DNA of 64,000 bases from assembly GCF_016772475.1 (NCBI RefSeq), contig NZ_CP068595.1:4092001-4156000 (forward strand), written 5' to 3'. This document shows positions 50,664-60,456 of the stretch, piece by piece. A program made the position numbers and the translations under genes. The notes under the pieces were generated by a model that did not search any database, was not told the origin of the DNA, and saw nothing but the letters and a program-made list of their open reading frames with translations. Origin of the DNA: Paenibacillus sonchi (lineage in GTDB: Bacteria; Bacillota; Bacilli; Paenibacillales; Paenibacillaceae). Numbering within the stretch: position 1 is the first letter of the stretch; each line of letters starts with the position of its first letter.

Positions 50664-50906
50664 ATGGGGGGGATTGGGTTGACGTACCAAGAGGTATACG
50701 ACCTTCATGAGCAGCTGCTTTTAATCTATGAAAAAAACAGGAAGTCTCCAAGTCCATATCAGCGGAAAATCAATCATTACAAGAGGCAACTTTATATCGC
50801 CCAAGATATTGTTCAGCGGATATACGTATTGAATCAGTTAATCATCCTCCATGAGAAGAGCAGGGAAGAGCAGATTAAATGGTGTTCTAAAGAGTATTTT
50901 AATTGA
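50664..50906 (+). CDS. Small hypothetical protein
   Basis: 80 residues from ATG 50664, or 75 from TTG 50679, which has the better-spaced GGGGGGGA (50665-50672). The sequence is basic and rich in Tyr, Ile, Leu and Lys with heptad-like spacing (YDLHEQLLLIYEKNRKSPS, IAQDIVQRIYVLNQLIILHE), suggesting two amphipathic helices. No family recognised. It is followed by its own terminator, which supports its being a real gene. Lower GC than its neighbours. Confidence 0.5.
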   Translation: MGGIGLTYQEVYDLHEQLLLIYEKNRKSPSPYQRKINHYKRQLYIAQDIVQRIYVLNQLIILHEKSREEQIKWCSKEYFN

Positions 50907-50929
50907 ACCCTATCACGGAATAAATATGA

Positions 50930-50971
50930 GTCCTGATGATCAAGAAACCCTTGATGATCGGGGCTTTTTTT
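50930..50971 (+). terminator. Terminator of the small hypothetical gene
   Basis: GTCCTGATGATCAAG pairs with CTTGATGATCGGGGC (one mismatch, two G-T pairs), followed by T7. Confidence 0.8.
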
Positions 50972-51098
50972 AAAAGGACACCGGGCATGCATCACCGGAC
51001 AACCAAGCCGGCAATAAGTCAGGTAATAAATCCGCAACGTGGGCATAATAGATGCCATGAAGCCCGTCTGCCGAATAAGGTATCATTGGACTGGAGGA

Positions 51099-52903
51099 AT
51101 GGCTCTGCACAAGCTTATTCATAAACGTATTTTTTGGGGCTCGCTTATCCTGTGTTTGCTGGTGGCTGTGCTGATCGTCCGGCTGGCTTGGGTACAGTTG
51201 CTTCTGAAGGACCGCAAAGTACCGGGGGCGGAATACTCCATGGCCCAGATGGCCGCGATCCAGAGTGAGCGGGAGGTGGTGCTCGACAGCGGCCGGGGGC
51301 GGCTGTACGACCGCAGCGGCCAGCCGCTGGCCGGCGAAACGGTGTGGACGGCGGCTTTTTTTCCCGGGACGAAGCGGAAGCGGACGCAGAGGAGAGTGCT
51401 GCCGGCAAGGAGAAGCTGCGGCAGCTTGCCACAGTGCTGGGAGTGACCTACGAGCAGCTTCAGGCTGAACGCAGCGGGCTGAAAGAGCCGCTGCTCTGGC
51501 CTTCAGGCAGCGGCAAAAATCCGCTGGAGCTGACACCGGGGCAGGCTGAAGCGGTTGAAGCGCTGGCCGTCGGCGGTGTGCGGGCGCTGCCTTTTGCCCG
51601 CCGGTATACAGGGGAAGCGACAGGCCGCCAATGGCTGGGCTACCTGTCGGAAGCTAAAGCGGCGGAGGCGAAGGAATCGCCGACCGGTCTGAGAGTTCCC
51701 TGGACGGGAACCGCCGGTCTGGAGAGGACGCTGGAGCCGCTTATGCAGGGGGTGGGCCATACTGAAGCTTATGCCCAGGTGGATGCGCGCGGCAGCCGTC
51801 TTCCTGACAGTCCCATTAAAGTGAGAGCGCCGGGGAATCCTTATTATCCGCTGTCTTTGTACACGACCATAGACAAGAAGCTTCAAGAGAATATTGAGAA
51901 GCTGGCTGTGAAATCCGGAGTCAAAGAAGGCGCTGTAGTGGTGCTGGATGCCGCCACCGGTGATATTGAAGCCATGGTTTCATTGCCGTTCTATAATCCG
52001 GCGCAGATTTCGCCGGAAGGAGGCGAGTGGAACAACCGGGCGCTTCAGGCCGCGGTTCCCGGCTCTATCTTCAAGATTGTAACCGCCGCTGCGGCACTGG
52101 AAGCCGGTGTGACTTCCCCTGAGGAAAAGTTCTATTGCTCCGGGCATTACGGTAAATATGGCCTGTCCTGCCTGAATGGGACAGGACACGGCTCCCTTAC
52201 CATGGCGCAAGGGTTCGCCGTGTCCTGCAATACCGTATTTGCCTCCCTGGCTGAGCGGCTCAGCGGAGCCCAACTGCAGTCCGCCGCACTGGCGCTGGGG
52301 CTGGGCCGGGATATCAGCTGGCAAGCGGAGAATACGCTGGGCCTGCCGCTGCTCCGTCCGCTGTCCGGGGAGCAGCCGGGGGCGATCTTTACCACTCTGC
52401 TGCCCGATGACGGCGGGGCGAGGGTGCAGACGGCGATTGGCCAGCGCGATGTCCGGGTCACGCCGCTTCAGGCGGCCAACCTGCTGGTTACGCTGCTGCA
52501 CGGCGGAGAAGTCCATGCGCCGCGTATACTCCAGCGGGTGGCCTTCGCCAACGGACAGACGCTGAAAGAGCTTCCAGGCCACTTAGCCCCGTCTCCCCAG
52601 GGCCGAATCTCGCCGCCGACAGCCCATGTGCTGCTCTCCCTGCTGCGGAAGGTTGTGACCGCAGGAACCGGCAAAAGCCTGCAGGGCACGAAATGGCCCC
52701 TTGCAGGCAAGTCAGGTACAGCCCAGACATGGGTGAAGGGCATGCCGCGCAATAACCAGTGGTTCATCGGCTACGGACCGGCCGGGCATCCCGGATTTGC
52801 GGTGTCCGTCCTGGTGGAGAATGTGGCCCCGGGGAGCCCGCATGCGGCCACCAGGCTGTTTGGTCAGGTGTTTGATCTGCTGGCGGAATCCTCCGGCGCG
52901 TGA
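51099..52903 (+). CDS. Class B penicillin-binding protein (transpeptidase); one -1 frameshift
   Basis: About 601 residues after repair. One N-terminal membrane helix (IFWGSLILCLLVAVLIVRLAW), a short PBP dimerisation-like region (GRGRLYDRSGQPLAGETVW), then the transpeptidase domain with SIFK (SxxK, catalytic Ser), SCN (SxN) and KSGT (KTG-type) boxes. It cross-links peptidoglycan outside the membrane. ATG 51099 fits the helix, but GGAGG is only one base away, so ATG 51057 is an alternative. The frame breaks at the T7 run 51356-51362; one extra T turns TAAFFP into TAAFFSRDEAEAD and restores the whole protein. The end overlaps the convergent next gene by 40 bases. Confidence 0.85.
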
Positions 52904-54063
52904 GTCCCATCGGGATCACCCGACACGGCCTCGCCTCCCGGAGTGGACGGCTCGCCTGATGCTGCGAATGGCGAGACAATGAACTCTTCCTTCGGCAGGA
53001 AAATCCAGCGCTGGAGATAGCCCTGCTGAAGCAGTTCCTTGAGCAGTATGAGCAGGATCGGCGAGAGAATCAAGCCCGCGAAGCCAAAGATGGAGCTGGA
53101 CAGAATAACGAACGACAGCATCAGGAAGGCGGAGGATACGCCGATGGAATTACCGGTGATCTTCGGCTCCAGCAGCTGCCGCACAATCAGCACCACCGCA
53201 AGCAGCACAATCAGGCCTATGGCCAGCGTGGTGTTGCCGATAATGAACAGATATACAATCCAGGGGATCAGTATCGTTGACACCCCGAGCAGCGGCAGCA
53301 CATCAAATATGGCGCAGACCAAAGCCATAGTGATTTCATTGCCGCTTCTAAGAATAAAGAGCCCGGCCAGGACAATGACGAAGGTAATGCTGATTAGAAT
53401 CAGCTGTGCTTTGAGATAGGACCCGATGGCCTTGAAGACATTTCCCTGCAGAAAAGCATAAGCTGTCTTAAATGTTTTGGGCATCTTGTCATGGGCGATT
53501 TTACGCCAGTCCTTAATCTCCATGCTGAGAAAAAAGGCGAGAATAATCGCGATGCCAAAATTAGCCATAAATGAAGAGAAGGAGCCAAGCACTCCGATCA
53601 TATATTTAAGGAAGATTACCAGCCAGCCCGAAAGCACATTGGTGGCTTGCTTAAAATATCCGTTGATTTTGTCGGTAAGGTCCGGCGGAAGCGCCTCAAC
53701 TTTGTGCTGCAAATAATTGGTCGTCTCAGCAAATTGCTGCTGGACTATATATGTATATCTGGGCAGATCATCCTGGAACTTAAGAGCCTGCATCGTAATG
53801 AGCAGCCCGGCGCCGAACAACACACCCAGCAGCACAATCAGGAACAGGATAACTGAAATCGCGGAAGCAAACGGTTTGGCCATTCCCCGGCGGTTCAGAA
53901 AACGGGCCAGCGGCTCGATCATCAGAAATACAAAAAATGATAAGAACACAGGCGCGGCGAGCCGGTACACCGTACTGAAAGCGAGCATCACAAGATATAC
54001 GGTAAGCACGACTAAACCGATGTCGAATATGGTGCGCCAATATTTTTTGTACAGCGGCAACAT
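52864..54063 (-). CDS. AI-2E family transporter (PerM/YtvI-like membrane protein)
   Basis: A 399-residue protein with about eight membrane helices. It has the family features: N-terminal helix pairs (IGLVVLTVYLVMLAF, FFVFLMIEPLARFLNRRG), an amphipathic middle with LPPDLTDKINGY, and the conserved C-terminal half (VLPLLGVSTILIPWIVY, LEPKITGNSIGVSS, GFAGLILSPILLILLKELL). Relatives move small molecules or Na+/Li+ for H+; the autoinducer role applies to a few only. The hydrophilic tail after residue 365 is rich in Ser, Gly and Pro. Convergent with the PBP gene, sharing 40 bases. Confidence 0.88.
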   Translation of the reverse strand: MLPLYKKYWRTIFDIGLVVLTVYLVMLAFSTVYRLAAPVFLSFFVFLMIEPLARFLNRRGMAKPFASAISVILFLIVLLGVLFGAGLLITMQALKFQDDLPRYTYIVQQQFAETTNYLQHKVEALPPDLTDKINGYFKQATNVLSGWLVIFLKYMIGVLGSFSSFMANFGIAIILAFFLSMEIKDWRKIAHDKMPKTFKTAYAFLQGNVFKAIGSYLKAQLILISITFVIVLAGLFILRSGNEITMALVCAIFDVLPLLGVSTILIPWIVYLFIIGNTTLAIGLIVLLAVVLIVRQLLEPKITGNSIGVSSAFLMLSFVILSSSIFGFAGLILSPILLILLKELLQQGYLQRWIFLPKEEFIVSPFAASGEPSTPGGEAVSGDPDGTHAPEDSASRSNT

Positions 54064-54305
54064 GGATATGAACGACTCCTTTTTAGATAAAATAACAAAT
54101 TCAGCTTTAATTCATTGTACACGATTTTAACAAAAAAGCGTCTTTTTCTTTGATACCTGTGTTAAAATAGGGGGTAACGTTTTTTCGTGGGAATCTGCCT
54201 ACTTAAAAACTGCGGGGCATACTTCACTCTACTTGGCCGTATCACTGAATCTGCTTGCAGACCCAACGCGAGCCAAAGTCAACTCTGGAAAAGCGGGGAA
54301 TTTAT

Positions 54306-55685
54306 ATGCAGACTTTGCTGCTCTGGTTATTTTATATTTCAACATTTTATGCCTTTATCCCTGGGATGATCAGCCGGATATTCGGATATCGCGTCTTCCG
54401 CAAAGGGATTGGCCGCAATGAATTTGCGCTTACGTTTGACGATGGTCCGGACTCGCTTTATACACCGCTGCTGCTTGATCTGCTGAAACGCTACGGTGCC
54501 AAAGCCACTTTTTTTGTCGTCGGCTCCCATGCTGAACAGAACCCGGAAATAATCAGGCGCATGCATGCTGAAGGGCATTTGATCGGAATCCATAATTACG
54601 TTCACAAGACGAATTGGCTGATGCGTCCGGCTACCGTCAAACGCCAGATACAGCACACAGATGACATTATTTTCAGTATTACCGGTGAACGGAGCACTTA
54701 TTACCGTCCCCCCTGGGGGATCGTTAATCTGTTCGATTTTTCGAAACGCCGCCAGGTGCAGATCGTACTATGGTCGGCAATGTTCGGCGACTGGAAGGAA
54801 AAGCTCGGCGCAGACCGGCTGACAGAAAAGCTGCTTGCCAAGCTGAATCCAGGCGAAGTGATGCTGCTGCATGATTGCGGCACCACACTCGGGGCGGACC
54901 CGAATGCGCCGGAGCATATGCTGGTCGCCTTGGAGCGGATGCTGCAGGAGGCGGAACAACGCGGGCTGCGCAGCATCCGCATCGATGAGATGATCAGGAT
55001 GGTGCAAAGCTCTCCGGTTCAAAAGCTTTCTTTTGGCAAAAGGCTCCTTGTCGGCTTATGGCTGGCTTGGGAACAGGTATTCCAGCTGATGCTGCGGATT
55101 AAGACCATCTCACCGGCAGATCCGTTCCTGCATTACCGCATGCGCAAATATAAGGGCGAGCCTGTACAGATGGAAGGCGGCGAACGGCTGACCAAAGGCG
55201 ACAAGGTGATTGAACTGCATATCGACAACAGGCAGCTGTTCGAGCTTGGCATTCATTCCCGTTCCTCGGCGCAGCTGGCGATCCGCATGATCCGCCGGAT
55301 GGAGAAGGATATGCCGGTGCTGGCGCAGCGGATTGCTGCGGATATAGACCTGGCCGAAGCGAAAGCGTTGTACGGTGTCAGTATGATCAACCGCGGACCG
55401 GAGAAATTCGGGTTCATGGTGCTGGATCTGCCGAAAGGGTGGTTTGCGCGGTCGACCAAGTTTTACCTGAGCATCCTGCTGAGTGTCATCCATCCGGCAG
55501 GCGGGGCAAGGCTGAAGGAACGGAGCGAGGTGCTGGTTCCCAAAATGATGCTGATGCCCGTCTCCCAGCTGCTTGACCAGATGAACCAGCAGCGCCCGCA
55601 GAAACAGGTGAAGCCGCGTGAACAGCTGCGGGAAGAGGAGTTGTCTCTGGAAGCCGAGCTGCCGGCGGCCACGGTTGTGCACTAA
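54306..55685 (+). CDS. Polysaccharide deacetylase family protein with YkoP-like C-terminal domain
   Basis: A 459-residue protein from ATG 54306 with AGCGGGGA upstream. One N-terminal membrane helix, then a NodB-type domain with TFDDGPD (motif 1, metal/catalytic Asp), HNYVHK (HxxxH metal ligands), RPPWG and LLHD, so an active zinc-dependent deacetylase facing the cell wall is likely. Residues about 270-430 form a second domain (GDKVIELHIDNRQLFELG) resembling B. subtilis YkoP, usually found next to or fused with such deacetylases. Substrate unknown; peptidoglycan or an exopolysaccharide is plausible. Confidence 0.85.
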   Translation: MQTLLLWLFYISTFYAFIPGMISRIFGYRVFRKGIGRNEFALTFDDGPDSLYTPLLLDLLKRYGAKATFFVVGSHAEQNPEIIRRMHAEGHLIGIHNYVHKTNWLMRPATVKRQIQHTDDIIFSITGERSTYYRPPWGIVNLFDFSKRRQVQIVLWSAMFGDWKEKLGADRLTEKLLAKLNPGEVMLLHDCGTTLGADPNAPEHMLVALERMLQEAEQRGLRSIRIDEMIRMVQSSPVQKLSFGKRLLVGLWLAWEQVFQLMLRIKTISPADPFLHYRMRKYKGEPVQMEGGERLTKGDKVIELHIDNRQLFELGIHSRSSAQLAIRMIRRMEKDMPVLAQRIAADIDLAEAKALYGVSMINRGPEKFGFMVLDLPKGWFARSTKFYLSILLSVIHPAGGARLKERSEVLVPKMMLMPVSQLLDQMNQQRPQKQVKPREQLREEELSLEAELPAATVVH

Positions 55686-55724
55686 TGATCACTGTTAATT
55701 GAAATGAAACAGCAATTATAAGAT

Positions 55725-55760
55725 AAGCTTCTGTGACCTCAGGTTGCAGGAGCTTTTTTT
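55725..55760 (+). terminator. Terminator of the deacetylase gene
   Basis: AAGCTTCTG-TGACC pairs with GGTTGCAGGAGCTT (G-T pair and one bulge), then T7. Confidence 0.75.
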
Positions 55761-55898
55761 GATTTTTAAGGAACAAGCCGGCAAACTAGCGCTATTATTC
55801 GGATGATTTCTAAACTATGGAGGATATTTTGCACCCCGGGGGCGGGCTATAATTGGAATAATCAATCGAAGTAGAGGCTACCCTGAGGAGGCAAAGCA

Positions 55899-56915
55899 AT
55901 GAAAATCAACAGACATCCGGAGAATCCGATTGTCGTTCCGGGCAAATATGACTGGAGGCTGGCGACTGTGTTCAATCCGGCAGTCATCAAGGACGGCGGC
56001 AAGTTTTATATGATTGAGCGGACCGCTGGCTCATTGACCCCGTGCAAAAATTTTCTGGGCCTGCTGGAAAGCGAAGACGGCGTGCATTTTACACATGTGA
56101 AGGAGGAGCCGGTAGTCACTCCCGATATGCTCGGCTTTCCTTATGGCAGCGTGCAGGACCCGAGAATCGTGAAGATCGGAGACATGTTCTACATGACGTT
56201 TGCGCTTCGTCCCTGTGCGATGAACTATTACCCGACTGGAACCGGTATTCCTGAACGCTCCATTCCCGAATATCCCGATGGCTGGGGAGAGGAAGAGGGG
56301 CACTGGCTGACCCGCTCCATCCTGATGTCTTCCCGCAATTTGACCGACTGGGAATATGTAAGCACGACTACACCGCTGGAGATCAACGACCGCAATAATA
56401 TGCTGTTCCCGGAGAAGATCGGCGGCAAATACGCGCTGCTGCGCAGGCCGGAGGAGTATATCGGTGAGGCGTACGGAACAGAGCAGGCGGCTATCTGGAT
56501 TTCCTATTCGGATGATCTGAAAAGCTGGGAAGCGCCAACCCTGCTGGCCAAAGCGGAAAACGGCTGGGAAAATAAAAAAATCGGTGCGTCCACCCCGCCG
56601 ATCCGCACGGAACATGGCTGGCTGCTGCTCTATCACGGCGTAGACAGCGATACGGTGTACCGTTTGGGCGCGATGCTGCTGGATTTGGAGAACCCGTCCA
56701 AGGTAATCGCCAGAACGAAGGAATTTATTATGGAGCCGGAGACTTATTATGAAAAATTCGGCTATCAGATTCCCAACGTGATTTTCCCGACCGGCTGTGT
56801 GCTGGATGAGGGCATTCTGCATATCTACTATGGTGTAACCGATACGGCGATCGCATTGGCTACGGTTCCGCTCTCCGAGATGCTGGAGCATCTGCTAGGG
56901 GCGGCTGTGCTGTAG
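55899..56915 (+). CDS. GH130 family glycoside phosphorylase or hydrolase (third copy)
   Basis: A 338-residue cytoplasmic enzyme. It has the GH130 fold signatures TVFNPAVIKDGGKFYMIER, catalytic Asp 87 in GSVQDPRIVK, KKIGASTPPIRTEHGWLLLYHGV and VIFPTG. It is distinct from the two other GH130 proteins here (RTAGSLTPCKNFLGLLESEDG is unlike them) and shorter than GH130_1, closer in length to enzymes acting on beta-1,2- or beta-1,4-mannosides. Exact linkage cannot be read. AGGAGG precedes ATG 55899. The next genes are a sugar importer and its regulator, so it belongs to a second glycoside unit. Confidence 0.87.
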   Translation: MKINRHPENPIVVPGKYDWRLATVFNPAVIKDGGKFYMIERTAGSLTPCKNFLGLLESEDGVHFTHVKEEPVVTPDMLGFPYGSVQDPRIVKIGDMFYMTFALRPCAMNYYPTGTGIPERSIPEYPDGWGEEEGHWLTRSILMSSRNLTDWEYVSTTTPLEINDRNNMLFPEKIGGKYALLRRPEEYIGEAYGTEQAAIWISYSDDLKSWEAPTLLAKAENGWENKKIGASTPPIRTEHGWLLLYHGVDSDTVYRLGAMLLDLENPSKVIARTKEFIMEPETYYEKFGYQIPNVIFPTGCVLDEGILHIYYGVTDTAIALATVPLSEMLEHLLGAAVL

Positions 56916-56932
56916 CAGCAGAGGTAACCTAC

Positions 56933-56957
56933 AACCGCTTGACCCTTTCAAGCGGTT
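56933..56957. terminator. Perfect hairpin after the third GH130 gene
   Basis: AACCGCTTGA (56933-56942) and TCAAGCGGTT (56948-56957) are perfect arms with a five-base loop. Only ATATAAA follows, so it may stabilise mRNA or terminate weakly. Confidence 0.5.
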
Positions 56958-56973
56958 ATATAAACCCTTGTAT

Positions 56974-57034
56974 TGGAAGCGTTTACTGTGAAAACAAAGA
57001 AAGAAAATTGTTATTTACATTACATTTAGTGTAA
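56974..57034 (+). promoter_or_regulatory. CRE-like site and inverted repeat before the second importer operon
   Basis: TGGAAGCGTTTACT (56974-56987) matches the CRE consensus at 12 of 14 positions. TTACA-TTTAG-TGTAA (57020-57034) is a perfect inverted repeat nearby. TATAAT at 57108-57113 is a candidate -10. These point to carbon-source control of the operon starting at 57198. Confidence 0.4.
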
Positions 57035-57197
57035 TATAACATGACTTATTTTCGAGAATTTTGGCAGTTTTTAGCGGTTTATTGCAAATCATCTGAATAA
57101 TCAAGGATATAATCTAACATTTGTGGGATATAGGGAGCCGCCGATAGCTTCTATAATTAACGTATCGTTAAACTTATGAGAAAGAGGGTTGATTATA

Positions 57198-58526
57198 GTG
57201 ACAATGAACAAGACAAAAAAAGCAGCATTACTCGGTATGGCGGGCGTACTGGCCCTGTTCACGGCCGCTTGCGGCAACAGCAACAGTGCGGATAACGCCA
57301 GCGGAAGCGGGAACGGGAACGGAAACGGAAATGCGGGAGAAACCGTCACCCTGAACATGATGCATCCCTGGACATCGCCCAATGTGGACAATGAGGTGTA
57401 CAAGGCACGGATCGCGAAATTCGAGGAAGAGCATCCGAATATCGTCATTAAGCAGGACGGTGTGCCGTCCGCACAATACAAAACGAAGCTGCGCACACTG
57501 GCTGCCGCCAACAATCTGGCGGACATCAATGTCGTCTGGCCCGGAGCGGATCTGGAGCCGCTGGTGGAAGGAAGTCTGGTGGAGCCGATTGACAGTCTGA
57601 TGGACAACTGGAAGGCGATTTTGCCCGAGACTGCTCTGGCCGGGTTCAACATTGGCGGCAAACAATATGCGATTCCGACGAAGCAAACTTTTGTGGACAT
57701 TATTTATTACAACAAGGATATGTTCGCCCAGGTTGGCTATACGGAGTTCCCGGATACCTACGATAAACTGATCGATGCGGTCAAAAAGCTGAAGGCTGCC
57801 GGCATTACGCCAATCTCACTGGGCAACAAAGAGCAATGGCCGCTGCAGTCCTCCTACCTGTCCATTATCGGGGACCGCTTCACCGGCAGTGACTTCCTCG
57901 GCAAGGTGATGAAGAAGGAAGCGAAGTTTACAGAACCTGACTTTGTCAAAGCCATTTCAGTCATCGATGAATTGACCAAGCTGGATGCCTTCAATACCGA
58001 TGCCAACAATATGGATTCCGTGCAGGGACAGGATTATTTCATCCAGGGAAAAGCAGCTATGCATATCTCCTCCTCGACGGTAGACGCACGAATCCGCATC
58101 AATAATGACGAAGGCGGCAAGTTCGGCATTGCCCTCTTCCCAAGTGTGAACGGCGGCAAAGGCGACCCGGTCAAGAGCGCAGGTGTAGTGCAGTACGGCA
58201 TTGCGATCAAGAGCGGACTGGATGAGAAAACCAAGGCGGCAGCCGAGGAGTTCATGAAGTATTTTGTGAGCGAGGATCTGTACAAGGAGCTGATCCGCAA
58301 CGGGGTAGTGGTACCGGCCACCGTAGAAATTCCCGAGGATGCCAGCCCGTATCTGAAAGAAATGCTGGAGCTTACCAGCAAAGGCACGGCCCCTGTATTT
58401 GACAGCATTATCCCGACGCAGGTGGTGGATGTAGTACAGAATGGTATACAGGCGCTCACCGTGGGCCGCGGCACACCGGAACAGGTCGCCAAGGATGCGC
58501 AGGAAGCGGTTGACCAACTGAACTAG
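57198..58526 (+). CDS. Sugar ABC transporter substrate-binding lipoprotein (second importer)
   Basis: About 442 residues from GTG 57198 (AAAGAGGG upstream; ATG 57204 is an alternative). Signal peptide with lipobox LFTAAC, a low-complexity Gly/Asn linker (GSGNGNGNGNAG), then a family 1 binding protein (LNMMHPWTSPNVDNEVY, IIYYNKDMFAQVGYTEFP, GKAAMHISSSTVDARI). It is not a close paralogue of the two lipoproteins at 34704 and 42346. First gene of an operon with two permeases and the kinase/regulator ORF. Ligand unknown, probably the substrate of the nearby GH130. Confidence 0.92.
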   Translation: MTMNKTKKAALLGMAGVLALFTAACGNSNSADNASGSGNGNGNGNAGETVTLNMMHPWTSPNVDNEVYKARIAKFEEEHPNIVIKQDGVPSAQYKTKLRTLAAANNLADINVVWPGADLEPLVEGSLVEPIDSLMDNWKAILPETALAGFNIGGKQYAIPTKQTFVDIIYYNKDMFAQVGYTEFPDTYDKLIDAVKKLKAAGITPISLGNKEQWPLQSSYLSIIGDRFTGSDFLGKVMKKEAKFTEPDFVKAISVIDELTKLDAFNTDANNMDSVQGQDYFIQGKAAMHISSSTVDARIRINNDEGGKFGIALFPSVNGGKGDPVKSAGVVQYGIAIKSGLDEKTKAAAEEFMKYFVSEDLYKELIRNGVVVPATVEIPEDASPYLKEMLELTSKGTAPVFDSIIPTQVVDVVQNGIQALTVGRGTPEQVAKDAQEAVDQLN

Positions 58527-58627
58527 GACCGGATAGGGAGAAACGGAGTCCGTCTGTGGAGTCAACAGGCGAAGCCGTTTCTCCGTTTCATAAGCAGAAG
58601 AGGAATCGACTGGAAGGGGGATGCCCT

Positions 58628-59503
58628 GTGCATACGCTTAAGCAAACTAGACTGGCGATCTTTATCGGATTATTTCCGGCGCTGGTCATCTATCTTGGAA
58701 TTGCGATCATACCGATCGGCATTTCGCTTTACTACTCGGTGATGGACTGGAACGGGATCGGCAAGATGACTTTTATCGGCCTGGACAACTATTCGCGTAT
58801 TCTCACGGATGATACGTTCTGGCTTTCGGTTCAGAATAACGTTGTGATTATGCTTACCGGGTTGGTCGGGCAGATTCCGCTGGGCCTGATTATGGCTCTG
58901 CTGCTGAACCGGGGGCTGAAGGGCTCCGGCTTTTTCCGTACCGTAGGGTTTATGCCCGTTGTAATTTCTTCTGTCATGGTTTCCTTAATTTGGGGCATGA
59001 TTTATAACACAGAATACGGAATGCTGAACAGCATGCTGGCGTTCTTCGGGCTGGGGGGCTGGCAGCAGAACTGGCTGGGCGACATGAAGTGGTCCATGCT
59101 GTCGATCAGTGTGGCGTACATTTGGCAGAACTGCGGGCTGTACATGGTTATTTTCCTCGCCGCCCTGCAAAATATTCCGGATGAAGTCAATGAAGCGGCA
59201 GAGCTGGACGGCGCAACAGGCTTCCGGCGCACGCTGCATATCACTATTCCGATGCTCCGCAGCACGATTATGGTTGCGGTGGTGTACAGCATCAGCAACT
59301 CTTTCCGGGTGTTTGATCTGATCCAGGTGCTTACCGGCGGCGGCCCGGCGCATCAGACCGAAGTCATGACGCTCTATATGTACAACAGTGCGTTCATGAA
59401 TCTGCGCTACGGGTACGGCAGTGCGGTATCCATTCTGATCCTGCTGTTCAGTCTGATTGTGATTAGCATCGTCAACCGGATCGGCCGGGAGAAGGATGCC
59501 TGA
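58628..59503 (+). CDS. Sugar ABC transporter permease, MalF type (second importer)
   Basis: About 291 residues and six membrane helices from GTG 58628, which has AAGGGGG upstream at 8 bases. GTG 58556 gives a 24-residue extension and cannot be excluded. The EAA loop is EAAELDGATGFRRTLHITIPML. It works with the MalG-type subunit and an ATPase encoded elsewhere. YVLTGGGPAHQTE-like sequence near the end is a usual MalF marker. Confidence 0.92.
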   Translation: MHTLKQTRLAIFIGLFPALVIYLGIAIIPIGISLYYSVMDWNGIGKMTFIGLDNYSRILTDDTFWLSVQNNVVIMLTGLVGQIPLGLIMALLLNRGLKGSGFFRTVGFMPVVISSVMVSLIWGMIYNTEYGMLNSMLAFFGLGGWQQNWLGDMKWSMLSISVAYIWQNCGLYMVIFLAALQNIPDEVNEAAELDGATGFRRTLHITIPMLRSTIMVAVVYSISNSFRVFDLIQVLTGGGPAHQTEVMTLYMYNSAFMNLRYGYGSAVSILILLFSLIVISIVNRIGREKDA

Positions 59504-59552
59504 GGATGATTTTATCAGAAACTAAGGTTATTTATGAAAGGAGGAAGACATA

Positions 59553-60383
59553 ATGAAGAAAAAATCGCCGTTGTTCAAAATCTTCGCCTACACATTTTTA
59601 AGCCTGTTCGCTATTATGAATATAATTCCGATTTTCTGGATGATCGTCAACTCCTTTAAAGAAGAGCAGGAATATGCGGCGAACCCGTTTTCCTTTCCAA
59701 CCACACTGCATTTCTCGAACTATACCAAAGCTTGGGAAGTTGCCAATATGAATATATACTTTTTGAACAGTCTGCTGATTACGTTCGTATCGCTGCTCGT
59801 AACTGTGCTGCTGGGCTCGCTTGCCGCCTATTTTCTCGCACGGTTCACCTTCAGGCTGCGCGGGTTTACGTATGCGCTGTTCTTGCTGGGGATGCTGGTG
59901 CCGATTCACGCCACCTTGATTCCCATCTTTCTGATTATGCAAAAATTAAGTCTCATTGATACGTATTTATCGCTTATCCTGCCTTACACCGCTTTTCACC
60001 TGTCGCTGACGGTGTTTATCCTGGAGGGCTTCATGCGGGGGTTTCCCAAGGATCTGGAGGAATCGGGCATCATGGACGGGGCCGGGGTATTCCGCATTTT
60101 CTGGTCTATTATTCTGCCTATTACCCGCCCTGCGATGGCTACAGTGGTAATACTCAACTTTATATACAACTGGAATGAATATTTATTCGCGCTGGTGCTG
60201 ATCACCTCCAATTCGCTTAAAACGCTGCCTCTCGGTCTGGCGAACTTTGTAGGCGTGGAGACGGCGAGTTATACTTTGCAGATGTCGGCGCTGACTATCG
60301 CGCTTGTTCCCATACTGATCTTCTATCTGCTGCTGCAAAAGCAGCTGGTAACCGGGATGACCGCAGGGGCCGTCAAGGGCTGA
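59553..60383 (+). CDS. Sugar ABC transporter permease, MalG type (second importer)
   Basis: 276 residues, six membrane helices, EAA loop ESGIMDGAGVFRIFWSIILPIT. ATG 59553 has AAGGAGG upstream. It ends in QKQLVTGMTAGAVKG, the typical MalG terminus. It pairs with the preceding MalF-type gene; 73 bases separate it from the kinase/regulator ORF, which is probably in the same transcript. Confidence 0.93.
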   Translation: MKKKSPLFKIFAYTFLSLFAIMNIIPIFWMIVNSFKEEQEYAANPFSFPTTLHFSNYTKAWEVANMNIYFLNSLLITFVSLLVTVLLGSLAAYFLARFTFRLRGFTYALFLLGMLVPIHATLIPIFLIMQKLSLIDTYLSLILPYTAFHLSLTVFILEGFMRGFPKDLEESGIMDGAGVFRIFWSIILPITRPAMATVVILNFIYNWNEYLFALVLITSNSLKTLPLGLANFVGVETASYTLQMSALTIALVPILIFYLLLQKQLVTGMTAGAVKG

Positions 60384-60456
60384 GCCTGGAGACTCCGGTC
60401 CATCGGCTGGCAGCTGCAAAGAAGCAGGCGGTGGAGAGAAAAAGGAGTCTTAAAGG

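Noticed and set aside
52864..52903. Misannotated end of the PBP or AI-2E gene because of a 40-base overlap
   Set aside because: Both frames are continuous to their stops, and convergent tail overlaps of this size are common; the overlap falls in a low-complexity tail of the AI-2E protein.
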